Positions 1 through 7,355 of a stretch of DNA of 13,963 nucleotides are shown here, in pieces (the first letter of the stretch is position 1; every line of letters starts with the position of its first letter). Source of the stretch: SAR202 cluster bacterium (GTDB lineage: Bacteria > Chloroflexota > Dehalococcoidia > SAR202 > CAJWER01); contig JASLXL010000045.1 in the NCBI GenBank assembly GCA_030740335.1, forward strand, positions 1 to 13,963. The letters run 5' to 3'. Position numbers and translations under genes: made by a program. Under the pieces are notes generated by a model, which made no database searches, had not been told where the DNA came from, and worked only from the letters and a program-made list of their open reading frames with translations.

Positions 1-359
1 TGCAAGAGGACACAGATCATGCAAAGGTTGCTGATGGGGAGTCCTTCGGGACGTGCAGAGGACCTCGTGAGCGACGCCAGAGGCCACTGTGAGGACAACC
101 TTCACGAGGCCCGGCGCGCCGTGACGATCGTTTCTCGTGCGGGCCGAAGGGGGGGTACCTGCTTGAAGCAACGGATGGCTCGCCGATGGGACCTCTAGCT
201 GTACAAGATCCAGCCCCGGATTTTGAGAATCTGGCGATTACCTGAGATCCGAAACGAAACGACGTCTCAGTCACACAATCCGCCATAGCCCGTGCCGTCG
301 GATGGCTACTCACATGGATCTCATGACCTGTTTCATCGTGGTCGATTACCCTACCGGCC
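1..359. other. No recognisable gene
   Basis: Both strands were read in all frames. The longest open frame (minus strand, 17-361) has an Arg/Ser/Pro-rich translation with no motif I recognise and no convincing ribosome binding site, so I treat it as chance in G+C-rich DNA. No tRNA, hairpin terminator or repeat is evident. The stretch just before 360 probably holds the promoter of the HTH gene, but I see no clear -35/-10 pair. Confidence 0.5.
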
Positions 360-659
360 ATGTTCGGTACACCACCCGGCTATGGTCGGAAAAAAAAGAG
401 GAAGAGTGAGGACCCTGACATCGAGATATCGGTAGACGGGATACCGACAACTCTCAATGAGTTGCGCGCTCAAAAGAGCATGGAACATTGGGTCGACTTG
501 AGCGACTACGTCACGTCTGCCGAGATCATCGAACTCTTGCGCGTCGACCACGCGACCCTTAAGAGGTGGCGGAGCCAAGGAAAAATTCACCACAAAAAAA
601 TGGGTGACAGGTGGTACTACGCCGCGGCTGATCTACCAAGGCTGGCGAACGAGCCTTGA
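360..659 (+). CDS. Small helix-turn-helix DNA-binding protein (MerR/excisionase-like HTH_17 type)
   Basis: This is a 99-residue protein. The first 45 residues are polar and include a basic patch (GRKKKRKSED) that may touch DNA non-specifically. The C-terminal half, about residues 48-97, fits the winged helix-turn-helix of the excisionase/MerR type: YVTSAEIIELLRVDHATLKR gives helix-turn-recognition helix, followed by WRSQGKIHHKKMGDRWYY and a closing 'DLPRLA' helix, as in the family pattern 'G.lp..k.g..w.f...dl..'. Proteins this short act as recombination directionality factors (Xis), plasmid or phage regulators, or stand-alone transcription factors. The recombinase remnants elsewhere in the window make an Xis role possible, but no intact integrase is adjacent. 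I see no strong Shine-Dalgarno before the ATG. The HTH assignment is seen in sequence; the function is inference. Confidence 0.75.
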   Translation: MFGTPPGYGRKKKRKSEDPDIEISVDGIPTTLNELRAQKSMEHWVDLSDYVTSAEIIELLRVDHATLKRWRSQGKIHHKKMGDRWYYAAADLPRLANEP

Positions 660-796
660 ACCGAGCAGGCTGATGCCCAATTCGTAATATCGATGATTAG
701 TGATGTCACAGCGTGAAGTTTGATGGTGTTACTGGCGAGTAGAGGTCATCTGATCAGAGATCGGACTTGGGGAAGTAACCGCACCGGAGGAGAGAG

Positions 797-1072
797 ATGC
801 TCAACTATGATTTTCTGAGTGATGTCCCCTCAAGAGGATCATGGCCTAGTCCCGCCGGGACGCCAGCCTCCATCACGCCGGTCCAATACTGGCTCAATCA
901 GGACGCCGCGCCGCCGGATTGTAACGCCGCTACGGGGCACGGCGGGAACATTCTCGCGCGACACGGCGTCTATACCTGCAAGGGCAACGGGCAGGCGTTG
1001 GCTAAAATCACCTGCGGTTCGTTGTCCACGTTGAGAGCCCCGGACACCCATCAGATGACAACGACGAGGTGA
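797..1072 (+). CDS. Doubtful small ORF with a good ribosome binding site
   Basis: This is a 91-codon frame with no domain I recognise. In its favour, a strong purine-rich Shine-Dalgarno (GGAGGAGAGAG, from 786) sits just before the ATG, and its TGA overlaps the region where the next gene's ribosome binding site lies, which would allow translational coupling. Against it, the translation has unremarkable, low-information composition (many Ala, Pro, Thr, Gly), and competing open frames exist on both strands in the same G+C-rich stretch. It could equally be a decayed gene that has kept its start region. Confidence 0.2.
   Translation: MLNYDFLSDVPSRGSWPSPAGTPASITPVQYWLNQDAAPPDCNAATGHGGNILARHGVYTCKGNGQALAKITCGSLSTLRAPDTHQMTTTR
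1065..1070 (+). promoter_or_regulatory. Ribosome binding site deciding the start of the DUF4349-type lipoprotein
   Basis: GAGGTG lies 7 bases before the ATG at 1078, a good Shine-Dalgarno distance. An upstream in-frame GTG at 1069 overlaps this motif itself and would have no room for a binding site. The ATG also gives a compact lipoprotein signal peptide (MARVRAFLLVLPLLLLATVI...). Confidence 0.6.
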
Positions 1073-1077
1073 CGATC

Positions 1078-2679
1078 ATGGCACGAGTGCGCGCATTTCT
1101 TCTCGTACTGCCTTTGTTACTGCTCGCGACGGTGATCGCGGGATGCGGTGGCGAATCAGACGAAAAGTCGTTTCCCTCTGTCAGCGGCGGAGACGCCAGC
1201 GCTTCCCGGGATTTTGACACGTCCGATGACGAGTTCCGTCCTGACTCCCCTATGGACGCGGGCGCATTCGATCCAGCGCCGGCCCCGGACGCCCTCAGCG
1301 CGGGGCCCGCATCAGGCTCGCCAAGCCGGGGTGAATCGTTTGATCAGGATACGGCCAGCACCGTCGCCAACAGCCTGGACGGACAGGTGCAGGCGGTAGC
1401 GGCTCTTGATCGGATCATAGTCCGTACCGTAGACATGACGCTCATCGTTCAGGATGTCAGTAGCGCGGTGGACGATATCGCTGAACTCGCCACAACGTCA
1501 GGGGGCTGGGTCGTTTCATCGAGACGCGACGGACGGGACTCGGCGTTCATCTCGTTCAGAGTCCCCGCCGAAGGACTTGAGTCCGCGCTCGAGGAAGTGC
1601 GCGAACTGACCGTGGAAGTGGAATCAGAGAACTCCACGGCGGAGGACGTGACGGACGAGTTTACCGACCTCGAAGCGCGGATCCGCAGCCAGAAGGCAAG
1701 CGAAGACGCCCTGGTCGAACTGCTGGGCGAGGCCCGGACGGTTAGCAATACGCTCGAAGTCCAGACGGCGCTCGCGGTGGTACGGGAAGACATCGAGAGC
1801 ATGGAAGGGCGCCTGAATCTGCTGGCCCAGACCTCGGCCTTTTCGCTGGTAAATGTCTACCTCAACGCCGAACCGATGGAGATGATTGTTGACGCAGGGA
1901 GCGACCGGGCGGTGGCCGTCGGCCAGCCGGTGGCGTTCACGGCAACACTCAACCCACCGGAAGGGATCGACGAATTTGAGATCGAATGGGATTTCGGGGA
2001 TGGTTACGGACAGGCCAACATCTACCGAACGGCAGCCACACTGGTCGAAGGCCAGCGCATCACGTCAGCGGTAACCCACTTCTACCAGTCTGAGAAGAAC
2101 TCGCCATTTGTCGTAACGGTCGAGATCAAGGGACGCGGTGATGCCGGAGCGGCTGAAGGTGAAGACACCCTGGTGGCCACGGTCAGCGAGATCCCGGTGC
2201 TGGACGTCTTCGCCGGGGAGTTCGTCACCGTGGAGGCAGGAAAGCGGGTCGGTTTCGCCGGCACCTTCACACGGCCCGAAGGATTGGATGACCTCACGTA
2301 CCGGTGGGAGTTCGGCGACGGCTCCAGCGCGGTCGAGGGAGTACTGGAGCCGGGCGTAACCGTGGCCGAGGCCACTCACACGTACGCCAACAGCCGGCCG
2401 GTTCCCTACACGGCGACGCTGGTGATCTCCGGAACCGCGGACGTGGGAGAGATCGAAGGGCGCAGTTCGGTGGGTGTCAGGGTCGAGGAGGCCGAGAGCT
2501 GGGTGATCGCTGACTGGAATGTCGGAGACACCTTCAAAGACGGCGTACAGGCCCTGTCAGCGGTCGGCATTTACGGGGTTCGCGGGTTGATCTGGGCGGC
2601 TGCGCTGAGCCCGGTCTGGATTCCCCTCGTGGTCGTATTCGGCTTCGGGTGGTGGCGATGGCGGAAGAGGCGGGCGTGA
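1078..2679 (+). CDS. DUF4349-type surface lipoprotein with two PKD-like domains and a C-terminal membrane anchor
   Basis: The 533-residue product begins with a basic n-region, a Leu-rich core and the lipobox VIAGC (Cys about residue 23), so it should be lipidated. A 90-residue acidic, Ala/Pro/Ser-rich spacer follows. Residues about 110-265 resemble DUF4349: a 'VDMTLIVQDVSSAVDDI' strand-helix start, SGGWVVSSRR, FRVPAEGLESAL, then a long amphipathic, probably coiled-coil segment with many Glu/Leu heptads (EFTDLEARIRSQKASEDALV). Two all-beta PKD-like units follow, each with the diagnostic W-(D/E)-F-G-D-G motif (EIEWDFGDGYG and RWEFGDGSS). The protein ends in a hydrophobic helix rich in Trp/Val/Pro and the stop-transfer tail WRWRKRRA. 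DUF4349 proteins commonly have an N-terminal lipobox and a C-terminal transmembrane helix; PKD units between these parts are unusual. The role is unknown; envelope adhesion or sensing is inference. Confidence 0.8.
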   Translation: MARVRAFLLVLPLLLLATVIAGCGGESDEKSFPSVSGGDASASRDFDTSDDEFRPDSPMDAGAFDPAPAPDALSAGPASGSPSRGESFDQDTASTVANSLDGQVQAVAALDRIIVRTVDMTLIVQDVSSAVDDIAELATTSGGWVVSSRRDGRDSAFISFRVPAEGLESALEEVRELTVEVESENSTAEDVTDEFTDLEARIRSQKASEDALVELLGEARTVSNTLEVQTALAVVREDIESMEGRLNLLAQTSAFSLVNVYLNAEPMEMIVDAGSDRAVAVGQPVAFTATLNPPEGIDEFEIEWDFGDGYGQANIYRTAATLVEGQRITSAVTHFYQSEKNSPFVVTVEIKGRGDAGAAEGEDTLVATVSEIPVLDVFAGEFVTVEAGKRVGFAGTFTRPEGLDDLTYRWEFGDGSSAVEGVLEPGVTVAEATHTYANSRPVPYTATLVISGTADVGEIEGRSSVGVRVEEAESWVIADWNVGDTFKDGVQALSAVGIYGVRGLIWAAALSPVWIPLVVVFGFGWWRWRKRRA

Positions 2680-2715
2680 TCCGGGGTCCCGTGTAGCTGG
2701 AGAAACCGGCCCTTC

Positions 2716-2901
2716 GAGAGCCTCAGGGCGCTGGAACAACTCGAAGCAGGCCTCGTAGCACCAGCGATTCCGCTCGCGGTAGAAATCGTTCGGGTTAAGG
2801 AACGCAATTACACGCGTGAACGCCTCGCTGTCTACGAGCAACGAGCCGATAACGGCTTCTTCAGATTCGATGTCGTGGGGCGGAAGCCGATCGGCCTGCA
2901 A
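2716..2901 (-). pseudogene. dnaB: Truncated replicative DNA helicase DnaB, N-terminal domain only
   Basis: Reading leftward from a TTG at 2899-2901, the protein starts with the family's classic N-terminus: LPPHDIESEEAVIGSLLVDS, then NPNDFYRERNRWCYEACFEL. This covers about 60 residues of the DnaB N-terminal domain. Homology stops near LFQRPEAL, and the frame then runs into the antisense of the lipoprotein gene without meaning. The rest of the N-domain, the linker and the whole RecA-like ATPase core are missing, so this copy cannot be a helicase. An AAGGA ribosome binding site lies before the TTG, inside the tail of the upstream frame, as expected for an rplI-dnaB operon. A functional dnaB must exist elsewhere, so this is a transplanted scrap or the leftover of a rearrangement. 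Family recognition is confident; the right-hand boundary is certain and the left one is approximate. Confidence 0.8.
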
Positions 2902-2906
2902 TTGGG

Positions 2907-2984
2907 TTATTCCTTTACGCTCTCCGCTTCGTCGTCGGATTCAGATTCATCAGAGGTTTCCGAAACCGCAATAACCTTGGATGT
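2907..2984 (-). pseudogene. rplI: Probable C-terminal tail of ribosomal protein L9, truncated
   Basis: An open frame on the minus strand reads KVIAVSET and then a very acidic Asp/Glu/Ser tail, ending EAESVKE at a TAA (2907-2909). The stop is 5 bases ahead of the dnaB TTG. The order rplI then dnaB is a widely conserved bacterial arrangement, and L9 ends in a beta strand of the 'vkV.Vv.e' kind, which matches the start of this piece. An in-frame TAG at 2985-2987 and the neighbouring gene's stop at 2997 show that the remainder of L9 is absent. The assignment rests mainly on gene order, since only about 8 residues resemble L9; any other gene upstream of dnaB with an acidic tail is possible. Confidence 0.45.
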
Positions 2985-2996
2985 CTAAGAGGCGGT

Positions 2997-4493
2997 TTAC
3001 CGATAATAAGTACTCTGGTTGCCGCTAAAACTCCAAGGACCATCTCCACAGATGGAACCGTCGACTGCCTCCAAAGTCAGATCCAAACCATCCTCAGAAA
3101 CAGACACAAGCATGGTCTTTGTCGGGTTGTCATGCTCGAACACATCACTAGATGGGCCTAGTTCCATGCAGTAAACGTTTCCTGCAACTACTTCATCCCA
3201 CCGACGATTTACAAATCCATCATCGGCGACCTCGTATCTATAGCCCTGTTCAACATTTTCCAGACCGAATTGGAAATGCCCCGAAGTAACTGCATGTAGT
3301 CCACTATGGCTAAAACGAAAATCCTCGTACATCCAGATCGGATCCCATTCATTCTCATCTCGCCAGCGCGCCACATTAGGAATGGTTTCAGGTGAAGGGC
3401 TCGGATACCACAAGCCCATTGCCGTACCAGGAACATCTTGATTCATAGGGCCACAACTAAAATCTCCGAGCAAAGATAAATACTCAGATTTCATTGGTTC
3501 TTCAAACAAAAGTAGAGGACAAATAGTTTTACCTGCTCCGGATCTCCAGGGATTTATGGAATATCCATAAGTCGGTAAATCGCGAAGTTCATTTTCATCA
3601 AGACCGAAAAGATCTATACCAAAATCAAAATTTGCATAACCACTCGTTTTGAATAAAAGAGTACCAGCAGGAACCACAACCTCTCCATTGCTTTGAGAAA
3701 AATCCTCATCATATTCCCAGATCTCTACGCCGTTCTCAGATCGACTAAAGTTGAGTCTGCACGGATCTTTATCCAAATCAATAGGACAGTCTCCCTCCTT
3801 CATGCCAAGAATATGTTTCAGTTCAACTGACGGTTCACCGACATGGCCAAAACTCACGCCATACCCGTCGCATGTATAAAAATACGCTCCCCATTCTTCA
3901 TAAGAATTAGGTTCGGCACCTTTGAACTGCTGCCGAATATCAACGTAGTAAAAATCCGTGGGCGCATAAATCTGCCGAGTCTGTTTAACCTGACCTTCAA
4001 ACGTCGGATCCTCTTCCAAGTTCGGAACTTCCCAGTAGACCATGTGGTTGTGAGGTGAAGCTTTATTAGGACCGGTCATCAAACCCCAACCATCGGTATC
4101 TGATATCAGAGGGTGAGTAAACTTCATCTCAGATGCACAGGCCGGTGTGCCCCCCCATCCCTGTGGGGGTTCATTCCAGAAACCGTTTTTTTTGTGTGCC
4201 GATTGGGAATTGGACGGTTGCTGCAGTTCCTCACCCTTACTGGAGGCTTCAAAATCTTCTCGGTCAGTACGTGTTTCAGTTTCAATAACTTGAGCTGTCG
4301 CAGTTGGAATGACGGTTGCAGTCGGTGTTGCAGTCGGTTCTGGAGTAGCAGTAGGAGCAGCGGTGGCTGCTTGATCTGCTTCCGGCGTTGCACTAACCGC
4401 TTTATCGATAGCAGCCTGATCTGAAGACCAGCAACCAACTGCAACCATTAGTAACAGCAGTGAAATGAGTGTCAGTTCCCGTAACTTCAACAT
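2997..4493 (-). CDS. Secreted lipoprotein with Thr/Pro linker, unknown function
   Basis: The 498-residue product starts MLKLRELTLISLLLLMVAV and then GC, a lipoprotein signal with Cys at 21. Residues about 30-75 form a low-complexity linker of Ala-Thr-Pro repeats (TATPEPTATPTATVIPTATA), typical of surface-tethered Chloroflexota lipoproteins. The remaining 400 residues form one or two globular domains rich in Trp, Tyr, Gly and Asp with about eight Cys, many probably in disulfides, for example 'TICPLLLF', 'FSCGPMNQ', 'VYCMELG' and 'SICGDG'. The phrase SPHNHMVYWEV and other Trp/Asp-rich segments suggest an all-beta extracellular domain, but I do not recognise a family. The gene is visibly richer in A+T than the genes on either side, which fits a separate origin. 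No clear ribosome binding site precedes the ATG. The lipoprotein assignment is confident; the function is open. Confidence 0.75.
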   Translation of the reverse strand: MLKLRELTLISLLLLMVAVGCWSSDQAAIDKAVSATPEADQAATAAPTATPEPTATPTATVIPTATAQVIETETRTDREDFEASSKGEELQQPSNSQSAHKKNGFWNEPPQGWGGTPACASEMKFTHPLISDTDGWGLMTGPNKASPHNHMVYWEVPNLEEDPTFEGQVKQTRQIYAPTDFYYVDIRQQFKGAEPNSYEEWGAYFYTCDGYGVSFGHVGEPSVELKHILGMKEGDCPIDLDKDPCRLNFSRSENGVEIWEYDEDFSQSNGEVVVPAGTLLFKTSGYANFDFGIDLFGLDENELRDLPTYGYSINPWRSGAGKTICPLLLFEEPMKSEYLSLLGDFSCGPMNQDVPGTAMGLWYPSPSPETIPNVARWRDENEWDPIWMYEDFRFSHSGLHAVTSGHFQFGLENVEQGYRYEVADDGFVNRRWDEVVAGNVYCMELGPSSDVFEHDNPTKTMLVSVSEDGLDLTLEAVDGSICGDGPWSFSGNQSTYYR

Positions 4494-4931
4494 GCCGAAA
4501 TATTACACCCAAACTCACTACGCCCGGTGACCTGCCCCTCATAGCGAGTCCAGTTGAAAGTTGTAAGACGGGACGTTGTGAAGGAGGGGGCAGATCAAGT
4601 TACGAGCAGCGTGGTGGCGAGGGCAAGGCGCATGCGGACAGGTTAATCGTTGAGGGGGGTGCCAGTTGTTCTAGTGATTGTGGATCTGTGTCGGAAGAGA
4701 CCCCCTAATAGATTCTCGGGCTTCGGTAAGTAAAGCCTTAGCGGCGCGCACCCGCGATGCCTCCTGCACGAGTGAACCGTTCGTGAGCGTGGAGGGGAAT
4801 GTGTATCCATAGTTCCCAAAGCCTGGAGCGCGGGCGCGCGAGTCGGTCACTACTTAAGTCGCGTGTCCCTCTGCTCGGCTTGGTCGTCCGTGGGAGATAG
4901 GACGGAGGGAGGAAGGTGGCGTTTACGGTTC
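4494..4931. other. No recognisable gene
   Basis: About 440 bases. Short open frames exist on the plus strand, one of them after an AAGGAGGGGG stretch near 4580, but none shows a motif or sensible continuation. No hairpin with a T-tract and no tRNA is seen. Given the decayed recombinase immediately to the right, this is probably more degraded accessory DNA plus the promoter of the leftward lipoprotein. Confidence 0.4.
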
Positions 4932-5303
4932 CTACGGCTTCGCGTATACGCCCTCGCCTTTAACGACCCGCTGAACACTTCGTCTGGACACGTCCTTGCC
5001 CCGGCGTCGCAACTCGGAAGTGATATACACCGAGTCCCGTGACCTAGGCGTGAGAGGCGCAAAACCTCGGCAGCGATCTCAGGAGGGCAAGCACGAGGGC
5101 GACCGGGATGTCGATGATTGACCATCACGTCGCACAGTAGCGGCACTGCATCGGCCAAGAAGGGATCACACTCGCCTCCATCCGCGTACACGCCTTGCCG
5201 TTGCAGCGCACGCTGCACCGTAGGTCGCGACACGCCCACACCCACCTTCTGAAGTTCTCATGCAATCTGTGCGCTCGCTCCGTGGACACTCGCTATCGAA
5301 AGA
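4932..5303 (-). pseudogene. Decayed tandem helix-turn-helix protein, recombinase or transposase DNA-binding region
   Basis: Two related helix-turn-helix halves can be read on the minus strand if one stop and one frameshift are corrected. Half one: SIASVHGASAQIA, stop, ELQKVGVGVSRPTVQRALQR and then QGVYA. Half two: GRPRACPPEIAAEVLRLSRL, then after a +1 shift near 5030 YITSELRRRGKDVSRRSVQR, VVKGEGVYAKP and a TAG at 4932-4934. The in-frame TGA in half one looks like a CGA (Arg) mutated to TGA. Both halves end in the same pattern, 'S.(P/S)(T/V)VQR.....GVYA', so they are an internal duplication, as in the DNA-binding domains of site-specific recombinases and some transposases. No catalytic domain is present. 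The frame starts right at the stop codon of the aldolase/dehydrogenase gene. The broken-gene call is firm; the family is only a type assignment. Confidence 0.6.
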
Positions 5304-7355
5304 TCACCTTAGTGCGGCGGCAATATTCCCGCCGTCAACCGTGGTGACGTTCGCAACGGTGCTTTCGGACAACGCCAACTGAGTGAACGCCCGGGCAACG
5401 TCTTCTGCGGTAACTTCTTTACCTAGAATATTGCCAGCAAGGTACTCAGCTTCGTCGAGGCCACGCGCTTGCGCCCGCGTACTAATCATCTCTTTTGTGA
5501 GTAAGCCGCTTTGAATTCGGTCGGCGTTGACTGCGTTTGCACGAATGCCATATTTGCCGGTTTCGAGTGCGTATTGACGCATCAGCGCCAGGGTGGCCGC
5601 TTTGGGTAGCCCGTAGGGGCCGGCGTCAACTCCAGGATTAACGGCCTGTTTCGAAACGTTGAACAGGAGGTTTCCGCCGACGTTTTGGAGCTTCATGACT
5701 TCGACTGCATATTGCATCACCGTTTGATGCGCAAAGAAATTTATCTCGAAGCTTTCCCGCAAAGTCTCATCACTGACGCTTTCCATGCTGCCTAGATGCA
5801 TGGCTCCAGCGTTGGAAACCACGATGTCCAGTCCGCCATAGTGTTCACAGATCGTCTCAAAAGCCGATTTGACGCTTGCCTGCTCGGTCACATCGCACTC
5901 AAGTTGCAAGAATCGGTGATCTTCTTCAGGAAAGTTCAGGTCCAGAAGCGCTATCTGGGCGCCAAGTTTGTTGAACTCATTGGCAATAGCTGTGCCGATT
6001 GTTCCGCCGCCGCCGGTGATTGCTACAACATTCCCTAGCAGGGGTTGCGTACTGGCATTTGAAAGTTTCGATTGCTCGAGCGACCAGTACTCGACATCGA
6101 AGACATCAGCTTCGCCTAGCGTTTTGTATTCACCTATTGATTCGGCATTCGTGATGGTTTGGACGAAGCTTTCGGCGATATCGGCTGAGATCATTGCCTC
6201 TTTTCGGTCTCGCCCTATCCCAAACAATCCGTGCCCTGGTACCAGCACAACGCGCGGCGTCGAGTCCAACTTGGTCTTTTGCAGCTTCCTGCTATCTACC
6301 TGTCGCTGGAAGTAGGAGTTGTATCTGTGCTGGAATTCCTTCGTCAACTGCTCGGTTCGTTTCCGGAAATCTCCGGTTCCCGTAGCTTCCGGAAAAGGAA
6401 GGACCAGCGGCCAGTTTTTGGTCCTGATTACATGGTCTGGAGTTGCCACTCCGCCCTGACTGTATCGATCGACTTCTTTCCCGTTGACGAATTCAAGAAT
6501 TTGATCGGACGATCGGAACTCCAGAATCAGCTTGTTTTGGGAAGCATTCGTTCCCTTTCCGAGTCTCTCATCCTGAGATATGCACACGCCTCTGATTATC
6601 GGTGCTACCGACGATAGCGATTGTAATTTCGGAGGGATTGTTGCGGGTACGAACACATGTTTTTTACCGTTTCCCATCCTATTTTCGACTGTCGAAATTG
6701 CGTCGATCATGTGTCGATACGAGGTCTCAGCATCATCGGAAAAAGTAAAAATCCCGTGATTCAGCAATATGAGACCACCAACTTCAGGATTTTCCTCAAA
6801 TACTTCCGAGACATTTTTCGCAAGTCCAAATCCCGGCATGATGTACGGAACGATCCCCATGGTGCTGCCGAAAATTTCTCGGCAGAGGTCCTCACCGTTC
6901 GGTTGGTTGGTGATGCTTAAAATAGCCGAAGCGTGACTGTGGTTGATGAATTTGTGCGGAAGGAACGCGTGACTCAGGGTTTCGACCGATGGAGTCGGTG
7001 ACGCGGAATCGAGAAGGTTCGATCTGACATAACTCACCATCTCTTCATCAGAAAGGCTCTCTAGAGACTTCAAGCGTCGAAGCGGGGCCAACTTAACGGG
7101 GGGAAGTCCGGCTGGGAGTATCTCGCCCATGTCCCAGCCGCTGCCCTTTATGCACAACACCTCGACTTCGTTCCCGAAGAGATCTTTTTGCACGGTTTTT
7201 ACAGATGCGTTCCCACCACCGTGGAGTACCAGATGTGGGTCTCCTCCAATTAACCTCGTGCAATAGACACTCAGCGAAATATCATTGTTGATTCCGCGTA
7301 GTGCGTCGCGAGATTTCAGCTCTTCCAGATCTGATTGTGACCACTTGCTATCCAT
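5304..7355 (-). CDS. Bifunctional class II aldolase / short-chain dehydrogenase (RhaD-like fusion)
   Basis: A 683-residue fusion. The N-terminal class II (zinc) aldolase domain spans about residues 20-235: [13 protein letters not shown] for phosphate binding, [13 protein letters not shown], the zinc pair H139-S-H141 in INHSHASA, and the third zinc ligand H200 in [12 protein letters not shown] linker region to about 435 follows. The C-terminal SDR domain has the nucleotide motif [10 protein letters not shown] (447-456), D472 after the second strand (NAD preference), NAG 515-517, and the catalytic triad S568, Y581 and K585 (YGLPK). The length matches the rhamnulose-1-phosphate aldolase/lactaldehyde dehydrogenase family. 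Expected chemistry is ketose-1-phosphate to dihydroxyacetone phosphate plus an aldehyde, which the second domain oxidises or reduces. The start overlaps the mtnA-like gene by 8 bp (ATGGATAG), so the pair is translationally coupled. The isomerase partner argues for methylthioribulose- or 5-deoxyribulose-1-phosphate rather than rhamnulose-1-phosphate; that is inference. Confidence 0.9.
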   Translation of the reverse strand: MDSKWSQSDLEELKSRDALRGINNDISLSVYCTRLIGGDPHLVLHGGGNASVKTVQKDLFGNEVEVLCIKGSGWDMGEILPAGLPPVKLAPLRRLKSLESLSDEEMVSYVRSNLLDSASPTPSVETLSHAFLPHKFINHSHASAILSITNQPNGEDLCREIFGSTMGIVPYIMPGFGLAKNVSEVFEENPEVGGLILLNHGIFTFSDDAETSYRHMIDAISTVENRMGNGKKHVFVPATIPPKLQSLSSVAPIIRGVCISQDERLGKGTNASQNKLILEFRSSDQILEFVNGKEVDRYSQGGVATPDHVIRTKNWPLVLPFPEATGTGDFRKRTEQLTKEFQHRYNSYFQRQVDSRKLQKTKLDSTPRVVLVPGHGLFGIGRDRKEAMISADIAESFVQTITNAESIGEYKTLGEADVFDVEYWSLEQSKLSNASTQPLLGNVVAITGGGGTIGTAIANEFNKLGAQIALLDLNFPEEDHRFLQLECDVTEQASVKSAFETICEHYGGLDIVVSNAGAMHLGSMESVSDETLRESFEINFFAHQTVMQYAVEVMKLQNVGGNLLFNVSKQAVNPGVDAGPYGLPKAATLALMRQYALETGKYGIRANAVNADRIQSGLLTKEMISTRAQARGLDEAEYLAGNILGKEVTAEDVARAFTQLALSESTVANVTTVDGGNIAAALR

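Noticed and set aside
17..361. 114-codon open frame on the minus strand
   Set aside because: Arg/Ser/Pro-rich composition, no motif and no ribosome binding site; typical of chance frames in G+C-rich DNA.
2557..2715. Extension of the DnaB-like frame to the left
   Set aside because: It is the antisense of the DUF4349-type gene; similarity to DnaB ends near 2716.
4497..4502. TAATAT on the minus strand, spaced so that the transcript of the 2997-4493 lipoprotein could be leaderless
   Set aside because: A good -10-like hexamer but no -35 partner at 16-18 bases; not enough for a promoter call.
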